Shown: positions 35,840-44,245 of the stretch, one piece after another
How the letters are laid out: each line of letters begins with the position of its first letter
Numbering within the stretch: position 1 is the stretch's first letter
DNA from: Geminicoccaceae bacterium
GTDB taxonomy: Bacteria > Pseudomonadota > Alphaproteobacteria > Geminicoccales > Geminicoccaceae
Length of the DNA: 64,000 bases
Direction: 5' to 3'
Assembly (NCBI GenBank): GCA_028285265.1
Contig: JANQPX010000049.1
Location: 1-64,000, forward strand
Notes under the pieces: model-generated
Database searches by the model: none
What the model saw: the letters and a program-made list of their open reading frames with translations, nothing else
What the model was told of the DNA's origin: nothing
Translations under genes and position numbers: made by a program

Positions 35840-36693
35840 TAGCGCTTCCGTCCCATGATGGCGTCGAGATCCACCCGGGATACGCCGAATAAAGCGAGCG
35901 CGCCGATAATCACAATCAGAATCATCGACAGCGCTGAGCCGAGCGGCCAATTCTGGCCGAAGGTAAACGCTGTTTCGACGTCGTCGGCGATTGCGATGAC
36001 AGCCTGTCCGCCGAGGATCTTGGATTCGGCAAGAGCACCGGCTGCGAGCACAAAGCTCAACAGCGAGCCGACGACGATGCCGGGAGCGGCAAGGGGGATA
36101 TCGATTTGGGTTAGGACCTGCCAGCGGTTGGCGCCCAAATCGACAGCAGCTTGCCGGGTGTCGTCGGGCACCATGGCGATTCCTTGCGCCAAGGGAAAGA
36201 GCATAAAGGGCAGATAGACGTAGACCAGGCCGAAGATGATGATCGGTACACCGTACAGCGGGCTTTCATAACTGACACCGGTCCAAGCCCGGATATGGCC
36301 TTCGATCAAGCCGCCCTTCATCAGCGTCAAAACCCAGCCGAAGAGGCGGATGTTCTCGGACACAAACAGGCTCATGACCACGGCGATCGTCAGGACCAAT
36401 GTAAAGCGACCAAAGACCTTGGCCATGCCGTAGGCGAGTGGCCAGCAGATCACGAGAAGGATCGCTGTTGAGGCGAGTGCCATACCCAGCGACCAGAGGA
36501 GGGACTTGTAATAGCCTTGTGAGAAGAAAACCGAATAAGCCGAGAAGTCGGGTGCGTGGGCGAGGCTGAAGACCTTTTGTGGCATGATAGAGAACAGCGC
36601 GACCACGAGCATTGGCGCCAAAAAGGCCAAAAGCAGCACGACCGTCATAGGCAGTGATGACAGCAGTCCTAGTCTGCGATCGAGCCGCTCCAT
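35839..36693 (-). CDS. ABC importer permease, polyamine (PotB/PotH) type
   Basis: 284 residues with six membrane helices; loop AAVDLGANRWQVLTQIDIPLA near 190 docks on the ATPase. Start overlaps the ATPase stop by one base and stop overlaps the next permease start, a tightly coupled set. Together with the other three Pot-like proteins it forms a complete importer inside the microcompartment operon. Confidence 0.9.
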   Translation of the reverse strand: MERLDRRLGLLSSLPMTVVLLLAFLAPMLVVALFSIMPQKVFSLAHAPDFSAYSVFFSQGYYKSLLWSLGMALASTAILLVICWPLAYGMAKVFGRFTLVLTIAVVMSLFVSENIRLFGWVLTLMKGGLIEGHIRAWTGVSYESPLYGVPIIIFGLVYVYLPFMLFPLAQGIAMVPDDTRQAAVDLGANRWQVLTQIDIPLAAPGIVVGSLLSFVLAAGALAESKILGGQAVIAIADDVETAFTFGQNWPLGSALSMILIVIIGALALFGVSRVDLDAIMGRKR

Positions 36694-37766
36694 TAGGCGT
36701 CCTCAATCACATGGGTACGGTCCGCGTTGAAGCCGAGTGTGACGATCTTATTCTCGGGGTCTGCGACCCGTTCTTCCCGCAGCTTTTCGACCGTAATCGC
36801 CTGTCCGTCTGCACTCTCGATCTGATATTGGACCCGTGACCCGAGTGCATATTCCGCGAGGATTTTGCCGTTCAAGCTGTAGTCATACTGGCTCGCGTCT
36901 TGGGCAAACTGCACATATTCGGGCCGCACCATCAAGAGCCCTTGTTGTCCAGACGCTAAGGTTGCTTGGGTGACACCATCGCGGACCGTGAGGCCTTGGC
37001 CTTGAAGCTTGCCGCCGTCGCTTGCGGTCACGTTGAGGAGGTTCACTTCGCCCATAAACTCAGCAACGAATCGGCTGTTGGGCGCACCATAGATCTCGTC
37101 GGCAACTGAGATTTGTTCGAAGCGCCCTTCCTTCATGATCGCGATGCGATCGGACATGACCATCGCCTCTTCGAGCGAGTGGGTGATGTAGACGAAGGTT
37201 TTCCCAGTGCGTGCGTGCAGGTCTTTGAGTTCCTTTTCCAGCGTCTTCCTCAGACGATAGTCGAGTGCGGAAAGCGGTTCGTCAAAAAACAGGATTTCAG
37301 GATCGAAGGCCAGGGCGCGGGCCAAGGCGACCCGTTGGCGTTCGCCGCCCGAGCATTGTGAGATGCGTTTGTTATAGAAATCCCTTGGCAGACGTAAGAG
37401 GTCCAGAAGCTCAAGCGCGCGCACACGTCGCCGATCTGGGGGTTCTTTTCTGATCTTGAGTGGAAACTCGATGTTCCTGCCGACGCTCATATGGGGAAAT
37501 AACGCGAGCGACTGAAAGACCATACAGGTCGGGCGAAGGTTCGCGGGCGTCTGATCGATCCGAGCGTCGCGTAAATGGATTTCGCCAGCGGTGATCTCAT
37601 CCATACCGACCAACAGTCGGATCAAGGTTGACTTACCGCTCCCCGATGGGCCGACGATCGTAAAGAACTCGCCCTCTTCGATGTCGAGATCGATGCTGTG
37701 CAGTGCTGAGAAGTCGCCAAACGTTTTGACGACACCCCGAAGTCGTAAAAAAGCAGGTTTGTCCAT
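36693..37766 (-). CDS. ABC importer ATPase, polyamine (PotA) type
   Basis: 357 residues from ATG 37766. Walker A GPSGSGKST, signature CSGGERQR, Walker B ILFFDEP, then a TOBE domain (from about 275) including LMVRPEYVQF. The signature has Cys in place of the more usual Leu, which is tolerated. It energises the two permeases that follow. A stable intergenic hairpin separates it from the binding protein gene upstream. Confidence 0.92.
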   Translation of the reverse strand: MDKPAFLRLRGVVKTFGDFSALHSIDLDIEEGEFFTIVGPSGSGKSTLIRLLVGMDEITAGEIHLRDARIDQTPANLRPTCMVFQSLALFPHMSVGRNIEFPLKIRKEPPDRRRVRALELLDLLRLPRDFYNKRISQCSGGERQRVALARALAFDPEILFFDEPLSALDYRLRKTLEKELKDLHARTGKTFVYITHSLEEAMVMSDRIAIMKEGRFEQISVADEIYGAPNSRFVAEFMGEVNLLNVTASDGGKLQGQGLTVRDGVTQATLASGQQGLLMVRPEYVQFAQDASQYDYSLNGKILAEYALGSRVQYQIESADGQAITVEKLREERVADPENKIVTLGFNADRTHVIEDA

Positions 37767-37795
37767 GAGCAAGCCTGGGCTGACCGTAAGAAGAC

Positions 37796-37822
37796 GCCCC
37801 GAGGCCGAATGGGCCTCGGGGC
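37796..37822 (-). terminator. Intergenic stem-loop between binding protein and ATPase genes
   Basis: GCCCCGAGGCC at 37796-37806 pairs perfectly with GGCCTCGGGGC at 37812-37822 around a 5-base loop; flanking AGAA/TTCT can extend the stem. No T-run is clear. Such hairpins after a binding protein gene usually shield the upstream mRNA or partly stop transcription, giving excess binding protein over membrane parts. Confidence 0.65.
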
Positions 37823-37836
37823 ATTCTTCTGGCCGG

Positions 37837-38976
37837 TTAAGACCGGCGCGCTTCGGTATAGATGTCGATCAAGCTGTCGTAAGACGCCACGACGTCGTAG
37901 TCGAGTGAGCGTCCCATCTCATCCGCCAGGCTATCCATTTGGATGGCATCCAGCTCTTCCTCGTCGAACTGTGACATGACCTCCGGATTGCCCATTTGGC
38001 TTACAGGATTGTAGGTGCCTTCGGTAAAGGCGACCGCTTTGGCAATGTCGGGGGCCTGGACGAATTCCAGGAAGTCTTCGGCAAGCGTGCTCGGATCAGG
38101 ATTGTTCACTGCCGATGTCAACTCGATCCAAACGACGCCGCCTTTGCCATCTACCGGGCCTGAGTTGGGCGTGATACCACGGACGTTCGTCGCACCGTCG
38201 TAGCGCGCTGGCGATGCGGTGTAGGTGCCCCCGGTGAAGTACGCATCGATTTCACCATTGATCAGGGCCGTATTCATCGCCACGAGGTCATCGGTCAGGA
38301 GTTTTGATCCGCCGAAAATCGCGGCTGCGGTCTGCCGGAACGTCTCAACGTCGTCCCCCTCAACTGGCTCGAAGGGGTTCAGACCAGCGGTAAGGCACAT
38401 GTGGATGACGTTCCAGTTGTCGTAGGTCAAAACACCATAACGGCCGCTCATTGCCGCATCGAGAAACAGGTTCCAGCCCTGATCTTCGGCCATCTCGCGG
38501 CTGATGACGTCCGTGTTGACGACAAAGCTGAACGGACCGTAGCGCTGCGGCATGCCGATGAGGTTGCCATCATCCGCAAAGGCGAGCGCATAGGGCGGAT
38601 CAGCGAACTCGGGCAGCATCGATTCGAAATAGGGAAGAAAGCGATCCTTATTGAGCGGCTTGATCAAACCTTCTGGATAGAGTTGGTCGCGTGCCCAGGG
38701 CTGATTGACATTGATTAAGTCCCAGACGGAGGTCTCACCGGCCCGCAGCTTGTTGATCATGTCAGGATCGGAGGTGCCGCTTTCGGCTCGAACCGTTGCG
38801 CCGGTGTTCGCATCGCGGAAGGGGCCGAGAACCTCATCCGAATTGTAGCCTTCCCAGCAAAGAATATTCATCTGGTCGTTACGCGCGGCGAATGCCGGGC
38901 TAAGGGGCCCCATCGCAGCCAGACCGCCAAGGGCAGCCGTTGTTTGGACGAATTGTCTTCTATCGATCTTGGTCAT
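37837..38976 (-). CDS. Periplasmic binding protein, polyamine (PotD/PotF) type
   Basis: 379 residues. The N-terminus IDRRQFVQTTAALGGLAAMG is a twin-arginine (Tat) type signal ending near AFAA, so export in folded form is likely. The mature protein begins MNILCWEGYNSDEVLGPF, a PotD/PotF-like type 2 binding fold. Acidic and aromatic residues that in PotD hold amines cannot be mapped safely. GAGGAGG precedes the start. It lies 57 bp downstream of the shell genes in the same direction, so its ligand is probably the microcompartment substrate or precursor. Confidence 0.9.
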   Translation of the reverse strand: MTKIDRRQFVQTTAALGGLAAMGPLSPAFAARNDQMNILCWEGYNSDEVLGPFRDANTGATVRAESGTSDPDMINKLRAGETSVWDLINVNQPWARDQLYPEGLIKPLNKDRFLPYFESMLPEFADPPYALAFADDGNLIGMPQRYGPFSFVVNTDVISREMAEDQGWNLFLDAAMSGRYGVLTYDNWNVIHMCLTAGLNPFEPVEGDDVETFRQTAAAIFGGSKLLTDDLVAMNTALINGEIDAYFTGGTYTASPARYDGATNVRGITPNSGPVDGKGGVVWIELTSAVNNPDPSTLAEDFLEFVQAPDIAKAVAFTEGTYNPVSQMGNPEVMSQFDEEELDAIQMDSLADEMGRSLDYDVVASYDSLIDIYTEARRS

Positions 38977-39033
38977 GGCAGTTTCCTCCTCTTTTCGTTG
39001 TTCAGCTTGGGAGTCTGGTTGATCATCGTCCCT

Positions 39034-39663
39034 TTAGTCAGGACGACCTTCGATATTTGCGAGGACCTCCGTAATACGATCGCGCGCCTTCATCGTGTCA
39101 TCAAGGCTTCCCGACATGAAGACCCTGCCGGTAGCGCCCATCATCTGAACGTCGTTGATCGTCACGCCAGGCGCTGCTTTCTCCGCTTCATTGGCGGCGA
39201 CGCAGGCGAACAGCGCTGGCATCATCTCGTAGATGAGAAGGGCTGTTCCGGGCACCAAGATCGAGCCATCGCGCGACCGGTTGAGGATAATCGCATGCTG
39301 GTCTGACAGGTCTTCGATGATGTCGTGAAAGAGCACCTTTGGTGCGAGTTGGTCCGTTGGCTTCGCACCGATACCTTTCAAGATCGCTCGGCCTGCCGCG
39401 TTGAGTTCCGCTATGCTGTCAGCATGCAACTCCAGCAGACCGAACTGGCGCTCGGTGAAGAGAATGCCGGGCTCCATGTCCGGCGCAGCCTTGAGGGCCA
39501 GATCGGTGATCCGGTGAATGCTCAACGCTGGAGCGACCTCGATGATGAGGGAATGCTGTCCTCTAAACGGCGGATAAGCGCGGGCGCGCGTGGGCGACGA
39601 CAGATAGGCCGCGAATTGCGGCTGAAGGTCTTCGATCGGCAGATAGACGCGAAGCTCCGTCAT
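39034..39663 (-). CDS. BMC-T (tandem-domain) microcompartment shell protein 1
   Basis: 209 residues, two BMC-fold halves (about 10-105 and 115-205) as in trimeric tandem-domain shell proteins. Related line for line to the second BMC-T at 40666 (ERQFGLLELHADSIAELNAAG here, ERQFGTLQFHAHSTAEVHAG there; SDQHAIILNR versus DDQHAFLMNR). Trimers fill hexagonal positions of the shell facet and in RMM-type shells have pores for larger metabolites. The first half lacks the glycine pore loop of BMC-H. Confidence 0.88.
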   Translation of the reverse strand: MTELRVYLPIEDLQPQFAAYLSSPTRARAYPPFRGQHSLIIEVAPALSIHRITDLALKAAPDMEPGILFTERQFGLLELHADSIAELNAAGRAILKGIGAKPTDQLAPKVLFHDIIEDLSDQHAIILNRSRDGSILVPGTALLIYEMMPALFACVAANEAEKAAPGVTINDVQMMGATGRVFMSGSLDDTMKARDRITEVLANIEGRPD

Positions 39664-39708
39664 GCCCGAGATGCCTTATCTCTATGCGCTCTCATACGAG
39701 CAGCCAGT

Positions 39709-39990
39709 CTACTTCTTGGCTACGGCAAAATACTTGCCAAGGTCGGCATGGGGGCGTGGGATGACATGCACCGCCGTCACCTCACCAACTTGCGATGCCG
39801 CCTCAGCGCCGGCTTCCGTCGCGGCCTTGACCGCGCCGACATCACCGCGAACGACAACCGAGACCAGCCCCCCGCCAACTTCGTTGCGCTCGACGATCTC
39901 GACATTGGCAGCCTTGACCATCGCGTCGGCTGCGGAGAGTGCCGGCACATAGCCTTTGGTTTCGATCATTCCGATTGCTTGATTGGCCAT
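39709..39990 (-). CDS. BMC-H hexameric microcompartment shell protein
   Basis: 93 residues, the canonical single-domain BMC (PduA/CsoS1/EutM) shell protein: ANQAIGMIETKGYVPALSAA start, KAANVEIVERNEVGGGLVSV, RGDVGAVKAATEAG and HVIPRPHADL end. Hexamers tile the shell facets, with a small central pore near the VGEVTAVHVIP edge. The only BMC-H in the locus, so it must form most of the facets. GAAGGAA precedes the start. Confidence 0.96.
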   Translation of the reverse strand: MANQAIGMIETKGYVPALSAADAMVKAANVEIVERNEVGGGLVSVVVRGDVGAVKAATEAGAEAASQVGEVTAVHVIPRPHADLGKYFAVAKK

Positions 39991-40013
39991 TCCAGTATTC
40001 CTTCGTTTTTCCG

Positions 40014-40256
40014 TCAGGTTTGTTCGTCGATCGAGCCGATGATGAGGGCATCCACCGGGGCTGCTTTGCCGCCGAAATAGGCTGCGGCGACCGATCCCTG
40101 GGTGATCAGGACATCTTCGCCCGCATCGCAGCCCAAGGGGTCAAAAGCAATCAATCGGGTTTTGCCCTCAATTTCGATTTCTAAGAGTGCGCCTCTCGGA
40201 AGCGCCTCAATGCGTTTAGACGCCCAGACTTTGCCGATGACGCGACCTCTAATCAC
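40014..40256 (-). CDS. BMC-P (EutN/CcmL) pentameric vertex protein
   Basis: 80 residues, GTG start at 40256 with AAAGGA upstream. Sequence MIRGRVIGKVWASKRIEALP, then LIAFDPLGCDAGEDVLITQG and DALIIGSID, is the EutN/CcmL family, which caps the twelve vertices of the shell. The start overlaps the stop of the preceding gene by four bases (GTGA), implying coupling. A longer frame upstream in the same phase is only shadow sequence. Together with BMC-H and BMC-T it completes a closed shell. Confidence 0.92.
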   Translation of the reverse strand: MIRGRVIGKVWASKRIEALPRGALLEIEIEGKTRLIAFDPLGCDAGEDVLITQGSVAAAYFGGKAAPVDALIIGSIDEQT

Positions 40257-40666
40257 GATGAGATCCTTTCGATCCGAATGCCCCTCCTGCGTGCTTCGTC
40301 GCGGGCGAGCGGTGTGAGCCTGGTGTCCTTTGCCAGCCGAAGGCTCCGCGTGGTCGTTGCCAGGCTGGCAATGTCGCGCTCGGTAATCAGGGTCTTTTCG
40401 AGCGTTGGCGCGACAGCAGGTGATGTTGATGTCATCGTCGATGGTGCCGCGATGGCGGGACCGGTGAGTTCGAAGGTCAGCCGACCTTCGGCCACCGCAC
40501 GCGAGAATTCGGGCGACGCTGCGCGTGTGATCAAATCTCGTGCGAACTGGTTCAGCTCGGCGGTTGATGTGACTCGCACCTGTTCGACCCTGGCCGTCGC
40601 CTCGGCACGCAAGGCAGCAATTTCCTCGCGCAGGATGGCGCGGATTTCCTCGCGTATGCCTGACAT
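40253..40666 (-). CDS. BMC-associated protein with shell-targeting-like helix, unknown function
   Basis: 137 residues from ATG 40666. The N-terminus SGIREEIRAILREEIAALRA is an amphipathic helix similar in pattern to encapsulation peptides. A middle helix and Ala/Pro/Thr-rich linker follow, then a C-terminal tail ITERDIASLATTTRSLRL then TRLTPLARDEARRRGIRIER, which resembles the short TPLARD-x-A-x-x-x-G-I tails on several microcompartment-locus proteins. No catalytic residues are evident. It overlaps both neighbours by 1-4 bases. Possibly an assembly or cargo adaptor; that is inference. Confidence 0.75.
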   Translation of the reverse strand: MSGIREEIRAILREEIAALRAEATARVEQVRVTSTAELNQFARDLITRAASPEFSRAVAEGRLTFELTGPAIAAPSTMTSTSPAVAPTLEKTLITERDIASLATTTRSLRLAKDTRLTPLARDEARRRGIRIERISS

Positions 40667-41277
40667 CAAATAGCACCCGCATCGCGTAGTGCGCCTTCCG
40701 CCGCCGAGCGTGCCTGTCGCACATCTGCCTCCGTACCGGCTAGATAGAGGCGGCCGTTAGCGCCGATCAGGCGCATATCGATGAGTTTCACGTCCGCTTC
40801 TTTCTCGGCCTCATTGCAGGCGAGAATGGCATAGGCTGCCGACTGGCATTCCAGCAGATAGAGGCTGTCGCCACCGATCACCATTGAGCCCAACTTGTTG
40901 CGGTTCATCAAAAAGGCGTGTTGATCGTCGACATTGGTCACGAGCTTTGAGGCGAGGATTGTCGGCCTTGCGACATCGTCCATGGTCTGGCCCAACGCCT
41001 CCAAAAGGGCGGACGCCCCCGCATGCACTTCGGCCGTCGAATGGGCATGAAACTGCAGTGTACCGAATTGGCGTTCGACCACGAGCAGGCCGGCGCGCAC
41101 GTCAGCGCTTTTCAGCACGACATCGGTCAGCACTTCGATGTCGAGCCCCGGGGCGATCTCCACGATCTGAGCAGCCATGCGCAGCCTTGGCAGCGTCCCG
41201 CGCATCCAAGTCGCGATACAGGCGAGCGTCTGTGGTTGCAATTGATCGATGAAAATGGAGGCGCGAAGCTTGGTCAC
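40666..41277 (-). CDS. BMC-T (tandem-domain) microcompartment shell protein 2
   Basis: 203 residues, GTG start overlapping the aldehyde dehydrogenase stop (GTGA). Two BMC halves; shares the ERQFG, SDQHA-like and EKxADVKxIDxRLIGAxGRLYxAGxxAD pattern with the BMC-T at 39034, from which it presumably arose by duplication. The pair may form separate or mixed trimers, with one acting as a gated pore. As in the mycobacterial RMM shell, there are two BMC-T, one BMC-H and one BMC-P. Confidence 0.88.
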   Translation of the reverse strand: MTKLRASIFIDQLQPQTLACIATWMRGTLPRLRMAAQIVEIAPGLDIEVLTDVVLKSADVRAGLLVVERQFGTLQFHAHSTAEVHAGASALLEALGQTMDDVARPTILASKLVTNVDDQHAFLMNRNKLGSMVIGGDSLYLLECQSAAYAILACNEAEKEADVKLIDMRLIGANGRLYLAGTEADVRQARSAAEGALRDAGAI

Positions 41278-42833
41278 GTCTGGCCTCCGGTGATATTGCG
41301 TAGTTCCTCAAGGATCAGTCGGCGCAGCTCATCACGATCCAACGAGGTGCCGGCAGCGGGCTGTGGTGCGACCACGGCCGGTGCTACGGCTGAAGTTGAT
41401 GCGGCCATCGTAGAATGACCAGACGTGGTACTCAGGGCGGCAACGTCGAGACTCTCTAGATCGGCGGGCACATCGCGCCCATAGGCAATCTTAGTCCAGT
41501 GGACCAGATGCTCTGGGCCGACATTCTCGCCAATCGATGACCGTCCGGCAAAGCCCGTGCCGATCATGAAGGACGGAGGAAGGTGGGTTGCGAAGCCGGC
41601 GGCACCTTGGGAGCAAGGCGCGTTCACAACGATGCGGTAGACCGGCAGCGCCTGTGAAAAGGCGACGAGACGGGCGTTGTCGTTTCCATGAAACGCTGCT
41701 GAATGACCGGCACCACGCCTAATAGTATGCTTGGCGAAGGTCACAGCCTGCTGAAAATCTACTGCCGCGGTTAGCGTCAGCACGGGGCAGAGTTTCTCGT
41801 TGAACAGCAGGTCATCTTGTCCGGGTGACGGCACCACCGGCACAAGAACTTTCGCTGAGGGACTGACCCGAAGACCCGCCTTGTCCGCGATCCAAGAGGC
41901 CGACTTCCCGATCGCATCTGCATTGAATCCGTTGTCTTGAAAGAGATAATCACGAAGGCGGGCGCTGTCCGTTTCGTTGCAGATATGGGCGCCTGCGGTG
42001 CGCAGCGCGCGTTCCATATTGCCGCGATTGGCTTCGAGTGTGAGGACGACACTCTCATTCGTGCACAGGATGGCATTGTCGAAGCTCTTGCTCTCAACGA
42101 GGCATCGTGCGGCAGCATCGACTTTGGCACTTGGGTCCACATAAGCAACAGCATTGCCCGGTCCGACACCAAGAGCTGGATTACCAGACGAATAGGCGGC
42201 ACGGACCATCGCATTGCCGCCCGTTGCCATAATGACGCTAATGCTGTCCGACTGCATGATGTCCTGAACCAGCGGTACGGACGGCTCTTCGACGCATTGG
42301 ATCGTTCCGGAGGGAGCACCTGCGGCTTCAGCGGCCTCGGCGAGGTGCCTGGCGGCATCAGCTGAGCAAGCTTTCGCACTGGGGTGCGGGCTGAGCACGA
42401 TGGCGTTTCGGCTCAAAATGGCCAGCATCGCTTTATAGTAGACCGTTGCCACGGGATTGGTCGCCGGTGCCAGGGCGAAGATGACCCCGGCTGGCTTTGG
42501 CAATTCGATCATCTTGCGCTCGATGTCGACGCGCGGCGTCACCAAGTCGATGTCGCGGTAGTAGTTCAAAAGCTCATGGGTGCAGAGTTGGTTTTTGATG
42601 GTCTTATGCTCAACGACACCGTAGCCGGTCTCTCGCACGGCCCAGTCCGCGTAGTGCGCGGCGCGCTCGTGGCCGGCTTGGGCAACGGCTTCAGCGATCG
42701 CTAGAATGGCTTGCCGATCAAAGGTCTGGAAGTAGCGCGCAGCCCACGCAGCGCGGCTCACCTGCATTCGTGCGCGGGACAGGGCGCGGTCCGGAACGGT
42801 GAGGCGGGGTGCCGTCTTCGATGCCGTGTCCAT
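41274..42833 (-). CDS. CoA-acylating aldehyde dehydrogenase with C-terminal encapsulation peptide
   Basis: 519 residues from ATG 42833. Catalytic cysteine C257 in NAILCTNES, Rossmann loop TGGNAMVRAAY and GVGPGNAVAYVD mark the CoA-dependent (PduP/EutE-like) group that turns propionaldehyde or acetaldehyde plus CoA and NAD+ into acyl-CoA. A Ser/Ala/Pro linker (about 468-496) leads to a terminal amphipathic helix, SLDRDELRRLILEELRNI (497-514), a classic encapsulation peptide that docks cargo in the shell. Start overlaps the aminotransferase stop (TAATG). Inferred product here: propionyl-CoA. Confidence 0.92.
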   Translation of the reverse strand: MDTASKTAPRLTVPDRALSRARMQVSRAAWAARYFQTFDRQAILAIAEAVAQAGHERAAHYADWAVRETGYGVVEHKTIKNQLCTHELLNYYRDIDLVTPRVDIERKMIELPKPAGVIFALAPATNPVATVYYKAMLAILSRNAIVLSPHPSAKACSADAARHLAEAAEAAGAPSGTIQCVEEPSVPLVQDIMQSDSISVIMATGGNAMVRAAYSSGNPALGVGPGNAVAYVDPSAKVDAAARCLVESKSFDNAILCTNESVVLTLEANRGNMERALRTAGAHICNETDSARLRDYLFQDNGFNADAIGKSASWIADKAGLRVSPSAKVLVPVVPSPGQDDLLFNEKLCPVLTLTAAVDFQQAVTFAKHTIRRGAGHSAAFHGNDNARLVAFSQALPVYRIVVNAPCSQGAAGFATHLPPSFMIGTGFAGRSSIGENVGPEHLVHWTKIAYGRDVPADLESLDVAALSTTSGHSTMAASTSAVAPAVVAPQPAAGTSLDRDELRRLILEELRNITGGQT

Positions 42834-44113
42834 TACGCGACGTTCCTGCGAGACTTCAGCAGTTGTCGGGCGCGGGGCATGGCAGCATCGAAGCGATCCA
42901 AGACCTCTTGGCAAAGATCGACGTCCATAACGACCCCGGGCTTGAACTGCAGAACCCGTTTGTCGAGCGACGAGAAGATCGCCCAAACGCCGTTTTCATA
43001 GAGTGCTCGCGACACGGCGACGGCGCCTTCGGGATGATCGAATTCTAAGCCGAGCACGACGCCGCGCTGACGAACGCCAGTGAAGAGATCACTATGCCGC
43101 TGCATCATTTCGGCCATGGACTGGGCGAAGAAGTTCGCAACGAAATGGACGTTGGAGACCACCTCGGGACGTTCCAGCATCTCGATGACATGGTGGCCGA
43201 CCAGGCATCCCAGCTCCGATCCGCCTGCGGTGCTGATATGCGCGGCGCCATCCTCGATCTGCCAGCGACCGCACTCTTCATTCACAAGGCAGGCGCTGAT
43301 TGGATAGATGCCGCCACCGAGCCCTTTGCCACAGACAAAGATATCAGGCTCGAGGCCATAGCCTTGCCAGCCCCACATAACGCCTGTGCGCATCAAGCCG
43401 GTCTGCACCTCATCTGAAATAAACTTTGCGCCATAGTGATGGCAAAGATCCTGACACGTCTTGAGATAGCCCTCCGCCGGCATCGGAAAGCCGTAGGTCG
43501 CCGGGATGGTCTCGATGATGAAGGCTGCGATGTCACCCTGCTTCAAGACGGCTTCCAGGGCGTCGGCATCATTGAAGGGCACCTGAAGGAATTCGTCTGG
43601 CCGGTCCGCAAGAAAGATCTTCGAGAACCTGTCGTCGCCTGTGGCGACCGATAGGCCGGAGTGACCGTGATACCCTTTGATGATGGAGACGATCTTCTTG
43701 CGTTTGGTAGCGTAGCGCGCGGTTTTGATGGCGATCTCGACGGCTTCAGCGCCGCCGGCGCCGAAGATCGCATACTTCATATGCGGCGCTGTTTTCACCA
43801 GTTTTTCCGCGAAGGCGGCCCGCGCTACTGAGGGAAACCAATGATTGCCCATGTCGAAAAAATCGAGCCCGGACTTGAGCACCTCAACAAGTTCGGGGTG
43901 GCGATGACCGAAATTGTAAGTGCCGCCATTGAGATGAAGATCGATTAGCCGGCGGCCCGACATGTCGTAAAGCAGGTAGCCTTCCCGACGATCGATCACC
44001 ATCGGCGTACCCGCATCCGTCCAAAAGCTGACCTTGCCTGGATTCCAGTATTCGGCCGCCTTTTCCAGCAACGCCTCTTTGGACGGAAAGGAAAAGTATC
44101 CGTAGTCGAACAC
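42833..44113 (-). CDS. Class III aminotransferase-fold PLP enzyme, probable phospholyase
   Basis: 426 residues, GTG start at 44113 with AGGGG upstream. PLP lysine K263 in CGKGLGGG and the PLP-binding aspartate D234 in ISDEVQTG. Relatives include ethanolamine-phosphate phospholyases, and in RMM loci the enzyme eliminates phosphate and ammonia from 1-amino-2-propanol phosphate to give propionaldehyde. That role is inferred because a kinase and an acylating dehydrogenase share the operon. An ordinary transaminase is the alternative. First gene of the operon, divergent from the DeoR regulator. Confidence 0.85.
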   Translation of the reverse strand: MFDYGYFSFPSKEALLEKAAEYWNPGKVSFWTDAGTPMVIDRREGYLLYDMSGRRLIDLHLNGGTYNFGHRHPELVEVLKSGLDFFDMGNHWFPSVARAAFAEKLVKTAPHMKYAIFGAGGAEAVEIAIKTARYATKRKKIVSIIKGYHGHSGLSVATGDDRFSKIFLADRPDEFLQVPFNDADALEAVLKQGDIAAFIIETIPATYGFPMPAEGYLKTCQDLCHHYGAKFISDEVQTGLMRTGVMWGWQGYGLEPDIFVCGKGLGGGIYPISACLVNEECGRWQIEDGAAHISTAGGSELGCLVGHHVIEMLERPEVVSNVHFVANFFAQSMAEMMQRHSDLFTGVRQRGVVLGLEFDHPEGAVAVSRALYENGVWAIFSSLDKRVLQFKPGVVMDVDLCQEVLDRFDAAMPRARQLLKSRRNVA

Positions 44114-44245
44114 ACGTTTCCCCTGCTTGATTGATCATAGGCTATCAGAAAACGACCATCTGCCAACGTTAAATGTGGTATGTTGGTCAAAATTCTGCTC
44201 AAGAATGCACGTCTTTACCCATAGGTTGCATCGTGGGAGGCTAGG
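44114..44245. promoter_or_regulatory. Shared promoter region of microcompartment operon and DeoR gene
   Basis: 131 bp between divergent starts. A weak dyad CCAAC (44163) and GTTGG (44182), and GACCA/TGGTC nearby, may hold the DeoR operator. AT content is raised relative to the genes. Confidence 0.4.

Noticed and set aside
40257..40724. Upstream extension of the BMC-P frame
   Set aside because: It runs over the helix-bearing protein and BMC-T genes in another frame; the GTG at 40256 gives a full-length EutN/CcmL protein.
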